Source: Acanthaster planci (Eukaryota > Echinodermata > Asteroidea > Valvatida > Acanthasteridae). From it: a stretch of 64,000 nucleotides of DNA. The position numbers and the translations under genes are program-made. The stretch lies in the NCBI RefSeq assembly GCF_001949145.1, contig NW_019091447.1:382316-446315 (forward strand), given 5' to 3'. Below the pieces are notes generated by a model. That model made no database searches, was not told the DNA's origin, and was given only the letters and a program-made list of their open reading frames with translations. How positions within the stretch are numbered: position 1 is the stretch's first letter; every line of letters begins with the position of its first letter. Positions 52,301 through 63,500 of the stretch are shown here, piece by piece.

Positions 52301-54711
52301 CAGGAAGCAGCTTGCACATAGGAAGGACTTCTTTGATCTCAACTCGAGAGCTCCAATCCAGCACTCAATAGAATTGTAATATCTCAACGACTGAATTGAC
52401 AGCAGGAAATAAATTTGAAAGTTGCAGTTATCAGGAATCAGTACCAGAATTCAAATGTGTCTGTTCCTGAGTTACCTCCACGAGGCAGAGTTTCTGCCTT
52501 AATGCTTGACCGCCAGACAGCTCCAAGGTGGGATAACGGTTCGCCCGGGTCAGGAAGTCCTGGAACAGAGCCGTCTGTGATTGGCTGATGGGTCCACCAA
52601 TGCTTTTGAAATCTTACCACAAGAAAGAAAAAATGTGCACAGAGGCAGTTGGACTTTGTTTTTCTGAGGTATGTCAAACCCAATACAAAAGCCAGCNNNN
52701 NNNNNNNNNNNNNNNNNNNNNNNNNNNNNNNNNNNNNNNNNNNNNNNNNNNNNNNNNNNNNNNNNNNNNNNNNNNNNNNNNNNNNNNNNNNNNNNNNNNN
52801 NNNNNNNNNNNNNNNNNNNNNNNNNNNNNNNNNNNNNNNNNNNNNNNNNNNNNNNNNNNNNNNNNNNNNNNNNNNNNNNNNNNNNNNNNNNNNNNNNNNN
52901 NNNNNNNNNNNNNNNNNNNNNNNNNNNNNNNNNNNNNNNNNNNNNNNNNNNNNNNNNNNNNNNNNNNNNNNNNNNNNNNNNNNNNNNNNNNNNNNNNNNN
53001 NNNNNNNNNNNNNNNNNNNNNNNNNNNNNNNNNNNNNNNNNNNNNNNNNNNNNNNNNNNNNNNNNNNNNNNNNNNNNNNNNNNNNNNNNNNNNNNNNNNN
53101 NNNNNNNNNNNNNNNNNNNNNNNNNNNNNNNNNNNNNNNNNNNNNNNNNNNNNNNNNNNNNNNNNNNNNNNNNNNNNNNNNNNNNNNNNNNNNNNNNNNN
53201 NNNNNNNNNNNNNNNNNNNNNNNNNNNNNNNNNNNNNNNNNNNNNNNNNNNNNNNNNNNNNNNNNNNNNNNNNNNNNNNNNNNNNNNNNNNNNNNNNNNN
53301 NNNNNNNNNNNNNNNNNNNNNNNNNNNNNNNNTTTTACATGTACTCTTTGTGTCAGTGTTTATAAAGAGGCTCATGAAAATTGTTTCAATAGTTGGGTAA
53401 TCCACGCTAGACTTTGCAGAGCACCCATACCTTGTCTGTCCTGCACGGCTCTGTCTGGATCATAGGTCATCGTGTTTGGGTTGGACCATTCCTGGACCTC
53501 CATCTGTAGTTGTTTGGCCAGAACATGGATGGTTGCCGTCTTACCAGCCCCAGCTGGTCCCGTTAGGAGAAGAATGGGGGCTTTTGTCTAGTGAAGGATG
53601 GAAAAAGAATGACTTCTGACATGATGAAAGGAAATCTACATGAGCAATAGCCTGCTTGTGCTAAAATACGAATTACTTTGAGGAGGCACGAAACTGTTTC
53701 ATGACATCCAAACTTGGTTTTCGGCATTTTTGCCTCATGACGTCAAGTAAATGTCAATACCTGTCTGCCAGGTCGTTTCTCCTTGACATGTCGTCTCAAC
53801 CATTCTTCCACCTCTACGATCTTTTTCTTATGGACTGCCAGCTCACTCTGAAGACAGAATGCAAGGAGACCACATTTTAAGCACATCACAACATCCCTGA
53901 CCATTTTCACAGAGCTACAATATATCGAAATGAGGGTTTGACTAAAAAAAACAGGGAGATATACATACATGTATATACATGTATACCATTAGAACTGAGG
54001 CTATGCATGAAAGCCAGTTTTCTGGCAACGGTTTTGTTATGGTGGGATAGCACAAATGGTCTACTTATGTGTATTCCTACGAAACAAAAGCTCTGATCAG
54101 AAAAAGCGCGGCCATGCACAGAATTTATATTCACGACTTCCACTGTACCTTAAGGCTTCCGTTTTTGAATACCATACTTACCTGTATCTGTGGAGTGTGT
54201 TTGTCCACCCAGGTGTCTGCCTCTGTAGCCTTGCGCTGCTTCTGTCTGTCAGCGGTTCGAACCCTCTCGGAGCCTCCCTCAGGTCTGCTTCTCTTTCGAC
54301 TCAGGAGTTGGTGCAGCGTGTTCTGGCCATGGCTGACCTTGATCGCAGGTTTTGTCTGCTGGCTGGTGCCGGCTGAGAGATCAAATTCAAAGTCGTCGAA
54401 GGACGGTGACACCCATTGCTGCCTCTGTTAAGAACAAGATGTTAAGAGGTCAGACAGATTCAGGCCTAAAATGCCGGGGAAGGCAATAACGCCATGGTCG
54501 TTGCTGCATTAGCCAAATTCTGTGAAGTTGTGTAGAAAAAAACGGTTCTCTGTGGCAAGCAGTATACCCACTGTGGGCTGTCTGTGGTGAAAATAGCTCC
54601 CTCATTTCAACTTTCATAACCAAGGGTATCCGTCGCCATGTCCCAATTTATCTAAAATCATGAACATAATCAAAAAGTTACCTGAGATGATGGAATGGTT
54701 TTGCTGCTCAT
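46356..54711 (-). CDS. RAD17: RAD17 checkpoint clamp loader
   Basis: RAD17 replaces RFC1 in the alternative clamp loader that places the 9-1-1 clamp (RAD9-RAD1-HUS1) on damaged DNA and supports ATR signalling in the nucleus. There are fifteen minus-strand coding exons, from the start: 54682-54711, 54182-54424, 53761-53847, 53431-53587, 52476-52612, 51779-51957, 51300-51369, 50668-50779, 49897-50100, 49508-49590, 49088-49234, 48763-48909, 48041-48161, 47017-47074 and 46356-46545. All phases join, giving 654 codons plus TGA, close to the 670-681 residues of human RAD17. Motifs are WVSPSFDDF near the N-terminus, Walker A GPAGAGKT, Walker B CLVEDIP, FIISDSYGG, LHKPQWFEINRK, LQTQLLPYLALISVP and an acidic C-terminus EIIIEDFDD. 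The ATG opens MSSKTIPSSQ; an untranslated upstream exon is likely because an acceptor-like TTTGCAG precedes it. Confidence 0.96.
50668..53587 (-). CDS. RAD17: RAD17 exons 4-8: AAA+ ATPase core
   Basis: Five exons (53431-53587, 52476-52612, 51779-51957, 51300-51369, 50668-50779) carry the ATPase module. Walker A GPAGAGKT lies at the start of exon 4. Exon 5 ends with CLVE and exon 6 starts DIPNAF, so the Walker B region is split by an intron. Exon 6 also has SPLVFIISDS; exons 7-8 have FNPVAL and AGDIRSAINSLQF, the sensor and lid region. The phase-1 join of exon 4 to exon 5 crosses the assembly gap and keeps family spacing, so no exon is missing. Confidence 0.92.
52697..53332. other. Assembly gap (636 N) inside a RAD17 intron
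   Basis: Run of 636 N between RAD17 exons 53431-53587 and 52476-52612. Donor and acceptor flank the gap and the join keeps the reading frame, so the missing bases are intronic. Confidence 0.9.
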
Positions 54712-57503
54712 GCTGTTTCAAGCGTTGAAAAAACTGCAAAGTGGGGAGATACACATAGTATGGATCACCAGGGGAAGGAATGGATCACCTTGGGGGGGGA
54801 ATTGGGAGTGGAGAAATAAAGGTTAATAAGATATTGCAGTTCCTTTGATCATCCAACAGTCAGAAAATACAAACACAATGAGGAGCAAAACCTGGAAAAA
54901 ATTACTAGAGGTACGCATTGCTGGTATCCCTATGGTGTGTCACAGACTGTCTTTTGTTAGTTAATTTCAATTTAGTTACAATGAATGATTAGAAGGTTTA
55001 CTCAAGACTATCCCAGTGATACAATATTCTTACCCTCTGAGGAAGTGTTGATACATAACCTCTACAGTAATCACAGTTGACAAAATTCCAAGTACAACTT
55101 TAACCAGTTCAGTTGGTGAGGAATTTATAATTTTTCTCTCCTTTGCTTGGCCAGATGGTGTGTGTTAATTAAGAGCAGAAATCAACTGCAGAAGCCTATC
55201 CATGATCATGTCAATCAAAGATGAAAAGCACAAATTCTCTGTAAAATAACAAATTGACAGTCATGATGGTACAACCTAGGATACCAGGGGTAACGTTAGG
55301 CCTACATAGTACACTTACATATCCAAGTATCAGGGCCCTTTAGTGTGTTTAAGAGCTTTGTGAAGCAATATTATGCATGCCATATCTCACTCTAAAATGT
55401 CCTGTGCCTGGGCACATTCGCCAACAAATGATTTATCGGTGATCACCATGTTTACTTTCTTTTTTTTAAGTTCTGGACGTCAAAACAATGATCGCTTTCA
55501 GCAAGTTCAGGTTTCGAGCTATTGAGCGTTTGTGTGGTAGCAGTAGGCCCTACTTAATCCTAACTGGCCTAACGCTAGGCCTCACTAAGTCATCAGCAGG
55601 GGTGATCATCATGCATGTGAGTAGATTTGTTGACATGGGTCATACGTTAATTGTGGTTGAGAAAAGCCAACATTCAATCAGTTTGACATATAAATACCTC
55701 ACAATTTTAATGAATTGTAAAACCCTGTAATATGCAGCAGAAATGAAATCGACAGATGCATTCAGACGATTCAATGTGTACTCGGCGATCATTTCACTGT
55801 TTCACTAGAGGCCGCCATGTTCAATTGATGAAGTTTGTAGAACGACGCCCTCTTGAGATAGCACTGTGAGAACGAGCTTTGCGCTAACAAAAAAGGCTGT
55901 TTTCCAATACTCAACTTCGTCTCCGTCTCAGTCTTCGTTCCCAAAACCAATCCTCGGTTGTGGGCCTGAAGCTTTTAAATTAAATTATATAACTGTAATT
56001 TTTGGTTCTTTTGCATCTTATTTGATGTTTTGTGACACTATTAGACTAATTACTGGGCTTACAACTTCAAAGTTAGCTAGTTAAAAAACGGTTGAAACCT
56101 GAGACGGAGCCGATGTTGAATATTGGAAAACAATCAAAGTTTGGGCAGACGCCCCAAAATTAAAACAATGCAAACCTTCCGTCGCTCAACTATCCGCGGG
56201 GGGGGGTAGGATGTTCCAACAACCCCCACCTGTTTCTAATCCTCTGCAATCCTCCATTGTTTCACCCATAAAACAAGTACGAAACAGGGGTCTTGGATTT
56301 ACCTTTTTGAGTTCATTGAGGATTTGATGTATTGTTTTTAAATTTTAAGATTTCAAGATTAAACATTAACCAAGAGTTCAACGTCGTCGTATGGGCTGTT
56401 TTACGTTTTACCACCCTTGCGATCAGTGCAAAATGTACTGGCAACAACTTAAGTTCAGTTTTTTTCAAAACAGTCTGATTTTTCCTCTGGCGTGCAAATC
56501 TAACAAACTCACAAGTTGCTAAACTGCAGAGGTCGCTCTTTCTGTCTCTGGCGCCGCGGGGAATCCCCGTTTACCTCCCAACTCATAATGCCACAATGGT
56601 GGTCTCGATTTCTAACCCGGGCCTACCTTGAAAACTCTTTGTAAGTATTTTGCAAGTCTTGAACATCTTCAAGGACAGGGTTCTGGAAAACTACCAGCAA
56701 ACTGTTTGGTGGCAAATTCATGCTGGCCGCGCCACGCCATGAGGGAATTCGTGCTGTTTCCTGTTTCGTTTTATTCATTGTCATAGACCAGAGCAGCGTG
56801 GCCTACTGCCTACTTTTAGTACTTAGTCTACGTAGTAGAACGTCATTCCTCTTTCGTATCAGTCAGGCATGTCAGGGCTGTTTCGGCAGTCGTTATCGTC
56901 AAGTTTTCTAAATTTCACGACTTCCTGGCATCGAACCTGATCACATTAGACATATGCAACCAACCTGCCAGGAAGATCTATCATGGTGATTGACCATATT
57001 CTGAAGCTGACAGTGGTTCCAGACTACCGGGACCCCATATGCCAGAAGATGCTATAGTCAGTCATGTTAGATGGCCTAAAATGCTTCATTTGTGTCTGTT
57101 AATGAAACAGACATTCCATGGATGGTGATTTCTTGTTTTGAAACAAAGACACCCAACATTGAAAAAGCAACTTAGCAAGGAAGAAGAATATCCATAAAGG
57201 TCTATAAATGAAATTTCCAGAAAGAAATTCTAGATATTTCCTATTAAGCATGCTTAGCTTGGACTGTGTTTAAATGCTGAGTTTGCAACTTCAAACGTTA
57301 CCTTTGCTTTTGATATTGTCGACTTGGTAAACACTAAATGGATTTCATAGATGCTTGTGTATTATTGAAGCCTTTGTTTGTCATTGAAATTTGTGGTGGC
57401 TACGTATTTTGTTGTACATTTTATTCTTGATAACTTGATTTTTGTTCTGATAGGTATTGTTTTGATGAGGATCGGCTAACAATTGAGGATAGCATTCCTG
57501 ATC
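54712..57503. other. Head-to-head intergenic region, RAD17 and P4HTM
   Basis: About 2.8 kb separates two diverging start codons, so both promoters and any untranslated first exons should lie here. The MITE at 55895-56132 sits in the middle. A GC-richer stretch near 56540-56760 is the best visual candidate for a promoter, but no defined element can be named. Confidence 0.45.
55895..56132. mobile_element. MITE, copy 2 of the same family, reversed
   Basis: 238 bp between RAD17 and P4HTM. The left end GGCTGTTTTCCAATACTCAA and the right end (reverse complement) TGTTTTCCAATATTCAAC form inverted repeats that extend into a CTCCGTCTCAG block. The interior matches 27337-27578 after reverse complementing, which identifies a family and not a chance hairpin. 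Confidence 0.75.
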
Positions 57504-60500
57504 ATGTGGTGGGTTTTGTGGCACATCCTTTTAGCCTTAGCTGTCCAAGTGGCATCCACTTCCAATGAAGATTCGGACATCTTGTTTGATGAGTCATCAT
57601 CACCTGAATCCAAAGAAAGACTTACTCTCTTCCAACTTGACCCTGTGGAGGTTGGTAATCCTAACCCTCAAAAGTGTATGTAAAATCATATTGAAATTGG
57701 AGGATTTGGGACTGTTAGGGCTATCTAATTTATGGCATTGTATTCAAAGCAGTCATGTGGTCAAGTCAACCACAAGTCCTTTGACACAGTGACAAGACTT
57801 CTTTCATAAGAGTGGTCAAAGTAAGGAGCTGAACAGTGTCACACAATGTTTTGACAAGTAGTGTATGTTTGCATATTTTGACCCAATATCGTCAGACAGG
57901 GCACTTTGCAACTGCTAATGTAACATAACTAAGGTCTTTCTCTAGGTTGGATTTACAGGGAGACCTTTGTGGGCCATCTTTTCATCAAGGAAAGGGGAAC
58001 CACCCCCCAACCCTCACTGACACACACACGCCACCAAATAGTACAAAGGATTCAACCGTGTTGATCTGTCCTTGAGCTTCCATTTTGACTTCAGCCATCA
58101 TTTTCTCAAAACTGTTTCTTTCAATTCAGAGAAACCACATACAAGATGTTCAACTCCAGTCAGGTCAGGTTCTACAGATGAGGACTCTGGCGAAAGAGCC
58201 ACCAGTATTTGGTGAGTAGTCTAGATGGCAGCGTAATCAAAGTGCTCTGAATTCTATTCTACCGCAATTATTCATGGATGTGAAATACATGACATTTCTG
58301 CTTTGAACGATCAAGCGAACACATCGTACGGCTTCATAAAGATGAATCCAGACTCCCAATTACTTTAAACTGTCTCCCCCCCCCACCAAGGCAGAAATAT
58401 TGTGCTAGTTGTTACTTTTCCTAATGCACCTCACACTGGATAGCTTTTACTTTCACCATTACTTAGGATATCAGGGATTGCGAGTGATCTCATGCTCAGT
58501 TTCTATGATGGGAATGTGCCTATCCGCTCCGAGCGGAACAAAAGAGGCCGTGTTTTTTTGGTACTCACCGCATTGGCGTGCTGTGAGGCGCATAAGTAGA
58601 TGTGTGTTTGACACGGAACATGCTGAGTACGTGTAACTAATTCATTCCGGCTTGCATGGTCTTTGAGTACACGCAGAACGCGTGCAAGAACCCACTTGTA
58701 ACCACTTTTCTTTTGTACTTGTGGCTTGTGCTTGTCACCTGTCTTTCTTTTGCCGATTGGGGGTGCACTTCAGCTTGGGGCAGATAACATAGTCACACCT
58801 GTAAGACTTTTTCTGAATTATTTGTCTACAGCTAGGAAAAATGCACATCCCTGTGGAAGTGGCCAGCCAGCAACTTTGTGCATTTCCAATAGAATTGTCT
58901 AGCCATAGCCAAGTAACTTGGGCAAGACTGAACTAAGGAACACTCAGCTGACAACCAGCTTTGAACCTTTGTCATTTTCCGCCCTGTTACTAACTGATAC
59001 AATGAGAGTGTGGTGGAAGGAACCAAAGATTTCAAGTTTTTAAGACAAGTCTTAACCAAGGCTTGGATGGGCCTATCCATTCCCTAGGGACCCGATGTTG
59101 TTTTTGGCTTCGTGGGTCAGTCGAGTGATATTACTGCAGTGTTTAAATGGAAGTATATGGACCTGGTAGATAGACATGTTTACTAACACACCATTTTATT
59201 CGCATTTCTGATTGCCATTGAAAGAGATCCCTGGATTTCTCTCTGCCGAGGAGTGTGAGCACATCAAGAAACTAGCCCTGGAGGTGGGCTTGTTTAGAAG
59301 TCCCTTGAAGCAAGACGGAGCCAATGACGAAACAGAGGAGGAAGGCTCCGCTCAGGAACTCTTCCATGACTTTGACACTAACCAAGATGGGGTAATAATC
59401 TCTTATACATACTAGGGCTATCCATAGCTGAGACCACTAGTCCACTTGCACTAACTCTGTTCTATGAAATTCTGTGGACTGCCTCATAGGGCTGTGTCAA
59501 GTTCCGTAGACAGTAATTTTGGGTAAGAAATTTTGTTGATGAATTTCTCTTGTATCTTTAGGATAAAATATTTGTACCTTTTTGTAGCTGCTTTCAAGGA
59601 ATTCTGTAGTCTTCTATTCGTTTTTTAATAAATAGGAACTTCTTGGAACTACATTTGTCATACATATTAACTACAATGACAATTTGACATGCCTGTTTTT
59701 ATTTAAAATCCATGTGCAGGTGTTGGACGTACATGAAGTTCTTGAAATTCTTGACTTGGAAAGTAATGTATTTCTTCGACCAGAGGACGCCTCACAGATG
59801 TTCCAAGAAGTTCACCTGGACGTAGATGGAGATGGAGCTTTAAGTCTGGATGAGTTTTCCAGTGTAGACAGTGAAAAAATAATACAGGTAAAAGAAGTGA
59901 ACTAGAGGTGAACAGAAGACTTTGGATAATCTTTGGATGTAGAAAGTTGAAAAAAGTTAGACTGGAACCTGTGACCACCAGTTTGCCATACAGGTAGTCT
60001 GTCAATTGAGCTATCGCTTCTTGTTCCAGGCTCAAACCATCAATTGTCGATGTTACAGGCATCTTGAATTTCATGTGATTGCTTGCCATGCTGCATATGT
60101 TGGCATTGTTGCTTCTGCTTTTTTGCATCCTGTGATTAATGAGTTATTTTCCTGATTGTTCAGCTTTTAAATGATAACCCTAACCTTCCCCAACCACGCA
60201 GAATTAAACAGTAGTAAAGTGTTTAATTCTGTGGGGATAGGTCTGGTAGGCCCATAACAGCTGGCTTTTACATTGGGTGGCATACCTCAGAAAAACAAAG
60301 TCCAACAGCCTCTGTGCACAAAGTCCCACATGGATGTTTAACTTTGTGTGAATGGGGAAGGTTAGGGCCAACAACTCAAAATTCTGGTTTGAAGATGCTC
60401 AGGTCAGTCTAGAAAGTCTGCCTACCTGTATTTGATAGAAACTCTGATTCCAAAACTCTTTATCATCAGATTAAGGAATGGGCTGGGCGGCTTAGTAACG

Positions 60501-63500
60501 ATGACAAGAAGTTGAGTCGTGTCAGTCAGCAGGCATGGCTATCACAGGATGACGGCACAGACAAGATTCTAACAGATCTAAGGCAGAGGTAATGTAGACA
60601 GCAACTCAAATGTCCACATGTGATTATGCCATTTGGAGTGCTCCTTTTTCAGGGAACCAGGCATGATCCTAGTTGCAACAGGTATTGTTTCTTGGATTGA
60701 TTGGCCTGGAACCAGTCATTCCCTAGGTATATGTAAGAACACCTGTCATGTGTTCTCAGATTAAAATGTTCTGTGAAACTGTCATGTTTTTGTTTTGGCT
60801 CAGCTTGGCTTGGGGTGAACGAAACTGGGGTAGAGCAAGAATTGAGGTTGGGTCGGTTTGGTTTTCCTCAGTTAGGTTAGGGTGAAGTTGAAGGATTTTT
60901 CTTCCCTAGCTGATTCCATTAATTGTTGGCATACGTACCAAGATTACTGTTCTCCTGGGCTTTCCTCTCACTTCTTAAACTGGAACCACTTCCTCTTCGT
61001 CCCCTTTTGGCCAGAACATGAAGGAAATCGTAGTCATTATCATAACATGGAACTCAGAAAAGGAATAAACATCATCGGAAAGAGAATAACATTGAATGTA
61101 TTGCTCAGCATTTTATGATTTCAGCATTTATCAGACATCAGCTTTTATTGTTGCAAATGGTACAGAACCACTGAGCTGACAGGATTGCCAGCGGGCATCG
61201 TGGAACACAGTGAAAAACTTCAGGTATTTGGATGGTTGTCAGTCAAATTCGTTGCACATCAAGTCAGGAATCAGTTTGTACGTTTGGTTTTAGCAGCAAT
61301 ATCTGTTTCACAGTTAAGTGTTTGATACCTTTTGATTTGACATACAGACTAAATGATTTGTGAGAAGTTACTTTACCGTACTGATTTCTTATTCTGTTGT
61401 CCAATCTAGACATTCTGAGTTTATTATAAACAAAGTACTTCCTATCAGCCAGTGAATTGAGATATGCTATAAGGAATTGTCAAAAATAACGAAAAGACAA
61501 GAAGTTACTTTCACCTTCAAATTAATGGCACTTCATATATTGACCTCGGAGCCCTGCCATAGTAGGCACTGTGCCTAATACTCTAGTTTTCCACTACCAT
61601 GCTTCCAGGATTCCTTATTTTTTCCATGTCTTTGACCAGGTTGTGTACTACACTCCAGGAGGCCACTTCCATGCTCACTATGATTCGGAGGAAATTGACC
61701 CAAATCAGCGATGCTCTCACACTGCAGAACTGGTACCTGACAAAGGTGGTGGCCATGATACAAGATCCACACGCCTGTGCAGGTAGGTCCTCACCGGAGG
61801 AAAGGTGTAACCAAGGGTGCCAAGACATTATTACCCCTGGTCGTCATGCTTATAAATCAATACAAGTGATGATGATTGATAGAGAGGTATGTAATCAGCC
61901 ATGGGCGGAGTTTGAACACCTTCTGATGCTAGTGTGTATCCTTTCTTCAGCACAAACCTGAATGGGGAGGGCTAATATTGTGATAAGTTGTATTGTCAAT
62001 TGTTTAAGAACCCATGCATCATAATCTCATAATCTGAGGGCATGGGGCGTTCTGTTTTGGTTATTGCCTGTAGTCATTATTCTCATTCTCCTGGTAGCCG
62101 ATGTAGTTTAGTGAAGCTAACAGCTGCATTTATAGCCATAATCTCTCCCCAAGCAGAGATGGATTCAAATGTACAAAGAACTAGGACATTTTCACTATCT
62201 TGCTTTTTATTCCACTAAAAATATAAAAAAATCCTATTTCAGGTTCTTGACAATTTTGTACTACCTTGATGACACTATGGAAGGTGGAGAGACTGCATTC
62301 CCAATCGCTGACAATGCTACTTTCTCTGAAGAGGTAAAACATTCCCAAAAGTAACCTCTTGTTTCCTGCAAATTTATGCCACAAAATAATGGAGATTGTA
62401 ATCCTTGAGTTACTTCAAGCAACAACTATTCAGCATTCTCTACGCTTCCTAGTTCAATTGTTTTAAAGCTTTCCTTTAGTTTTAATAAAACTAGCCAAGA
62501 ATGAAAAGTGGTCAACCATGCTAGTGTTTTGCAAGTTAGAAATTCGAAACACAGACATCTGAAAGTGACAAAGGGAGTTGAAAGAATTTGCTGTCCAATT
62601 CACCAGCGCTTGATTGGCTGATTTAATTTCCTTGCCTTTGTTGTTTTGAAGAATGTGAGTGTGGAGACATGCGATTTAAGCCGTCACTGCCACGAGGCGA
62701 ACTTGTATGTCACGCCAGAAAAAGGCAAAGCTGTCATGTGGTACAACCACTACATCAATGAAACAACAGGTGTGTTACATGTCACCGGTATCCTAGCTTA
62801 GGCTACCGACTGGAGGCTCCACTCAATCAGCTTGACTTTGGTTGTGAAACAGTACACAGGTCCATTTTGTATTCTGCAAATTCCAAGCAGGGGAGGGGGG
62901 ATTGACAAAAGGGCAGGGGGACTGCATCCAGGTAAAGATCTAGGCTTTGAGTCCGAAAGGTGGATTTATCAATTCAGTTTTTTTTTATGAGAGGATGGTC
63001 CAGATTTGTTTGCAGTTGTAAAAGAATTTCCCCTCTTCAGGGGATGGGCAACATTGGGGGGGGGGGAATTTACCCTTACCCCCCAGTCAGTGTTGTAGTC
63101 AAGACCGTCTCAAGACCAGACACAAGACTTGTGCGCAAGACCAGTCACAAGTAACAGTGTGAACACTGACAAAGGAATGCTTTTGTTGAAGTTCATTTGA
63201 ATAGCTTGTGACTTGAGTTCAGACTGGAGGTCTTGTGTTGGTCTTGTGCTGGCCTTGTGTGGTCTTGTGAAGGTCTTAAATGGTTAGGACTGCAACACTG
63301 CCCCCTTCTGAACATTCCATTTGTGGTGTGGCCCATGATACCCATCTCTCTTGTGCCATTGCATTGCATTGCTAACCTTGGTCTATCTGTGCTGTATATG
63401 TTTATCCAGGCTTGTCTGATGCAGAGAAGAGACAAGTCCAAACTTCACAGAGATATTTTCATAGACCTGGAAATAGGCTCAAATAACTTCTTGTTCTCCT

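Noticed and set aside
52588-53465. Long ORFs across the 52697-53332 gap
   Set aside because: They consist almost wholly of N.
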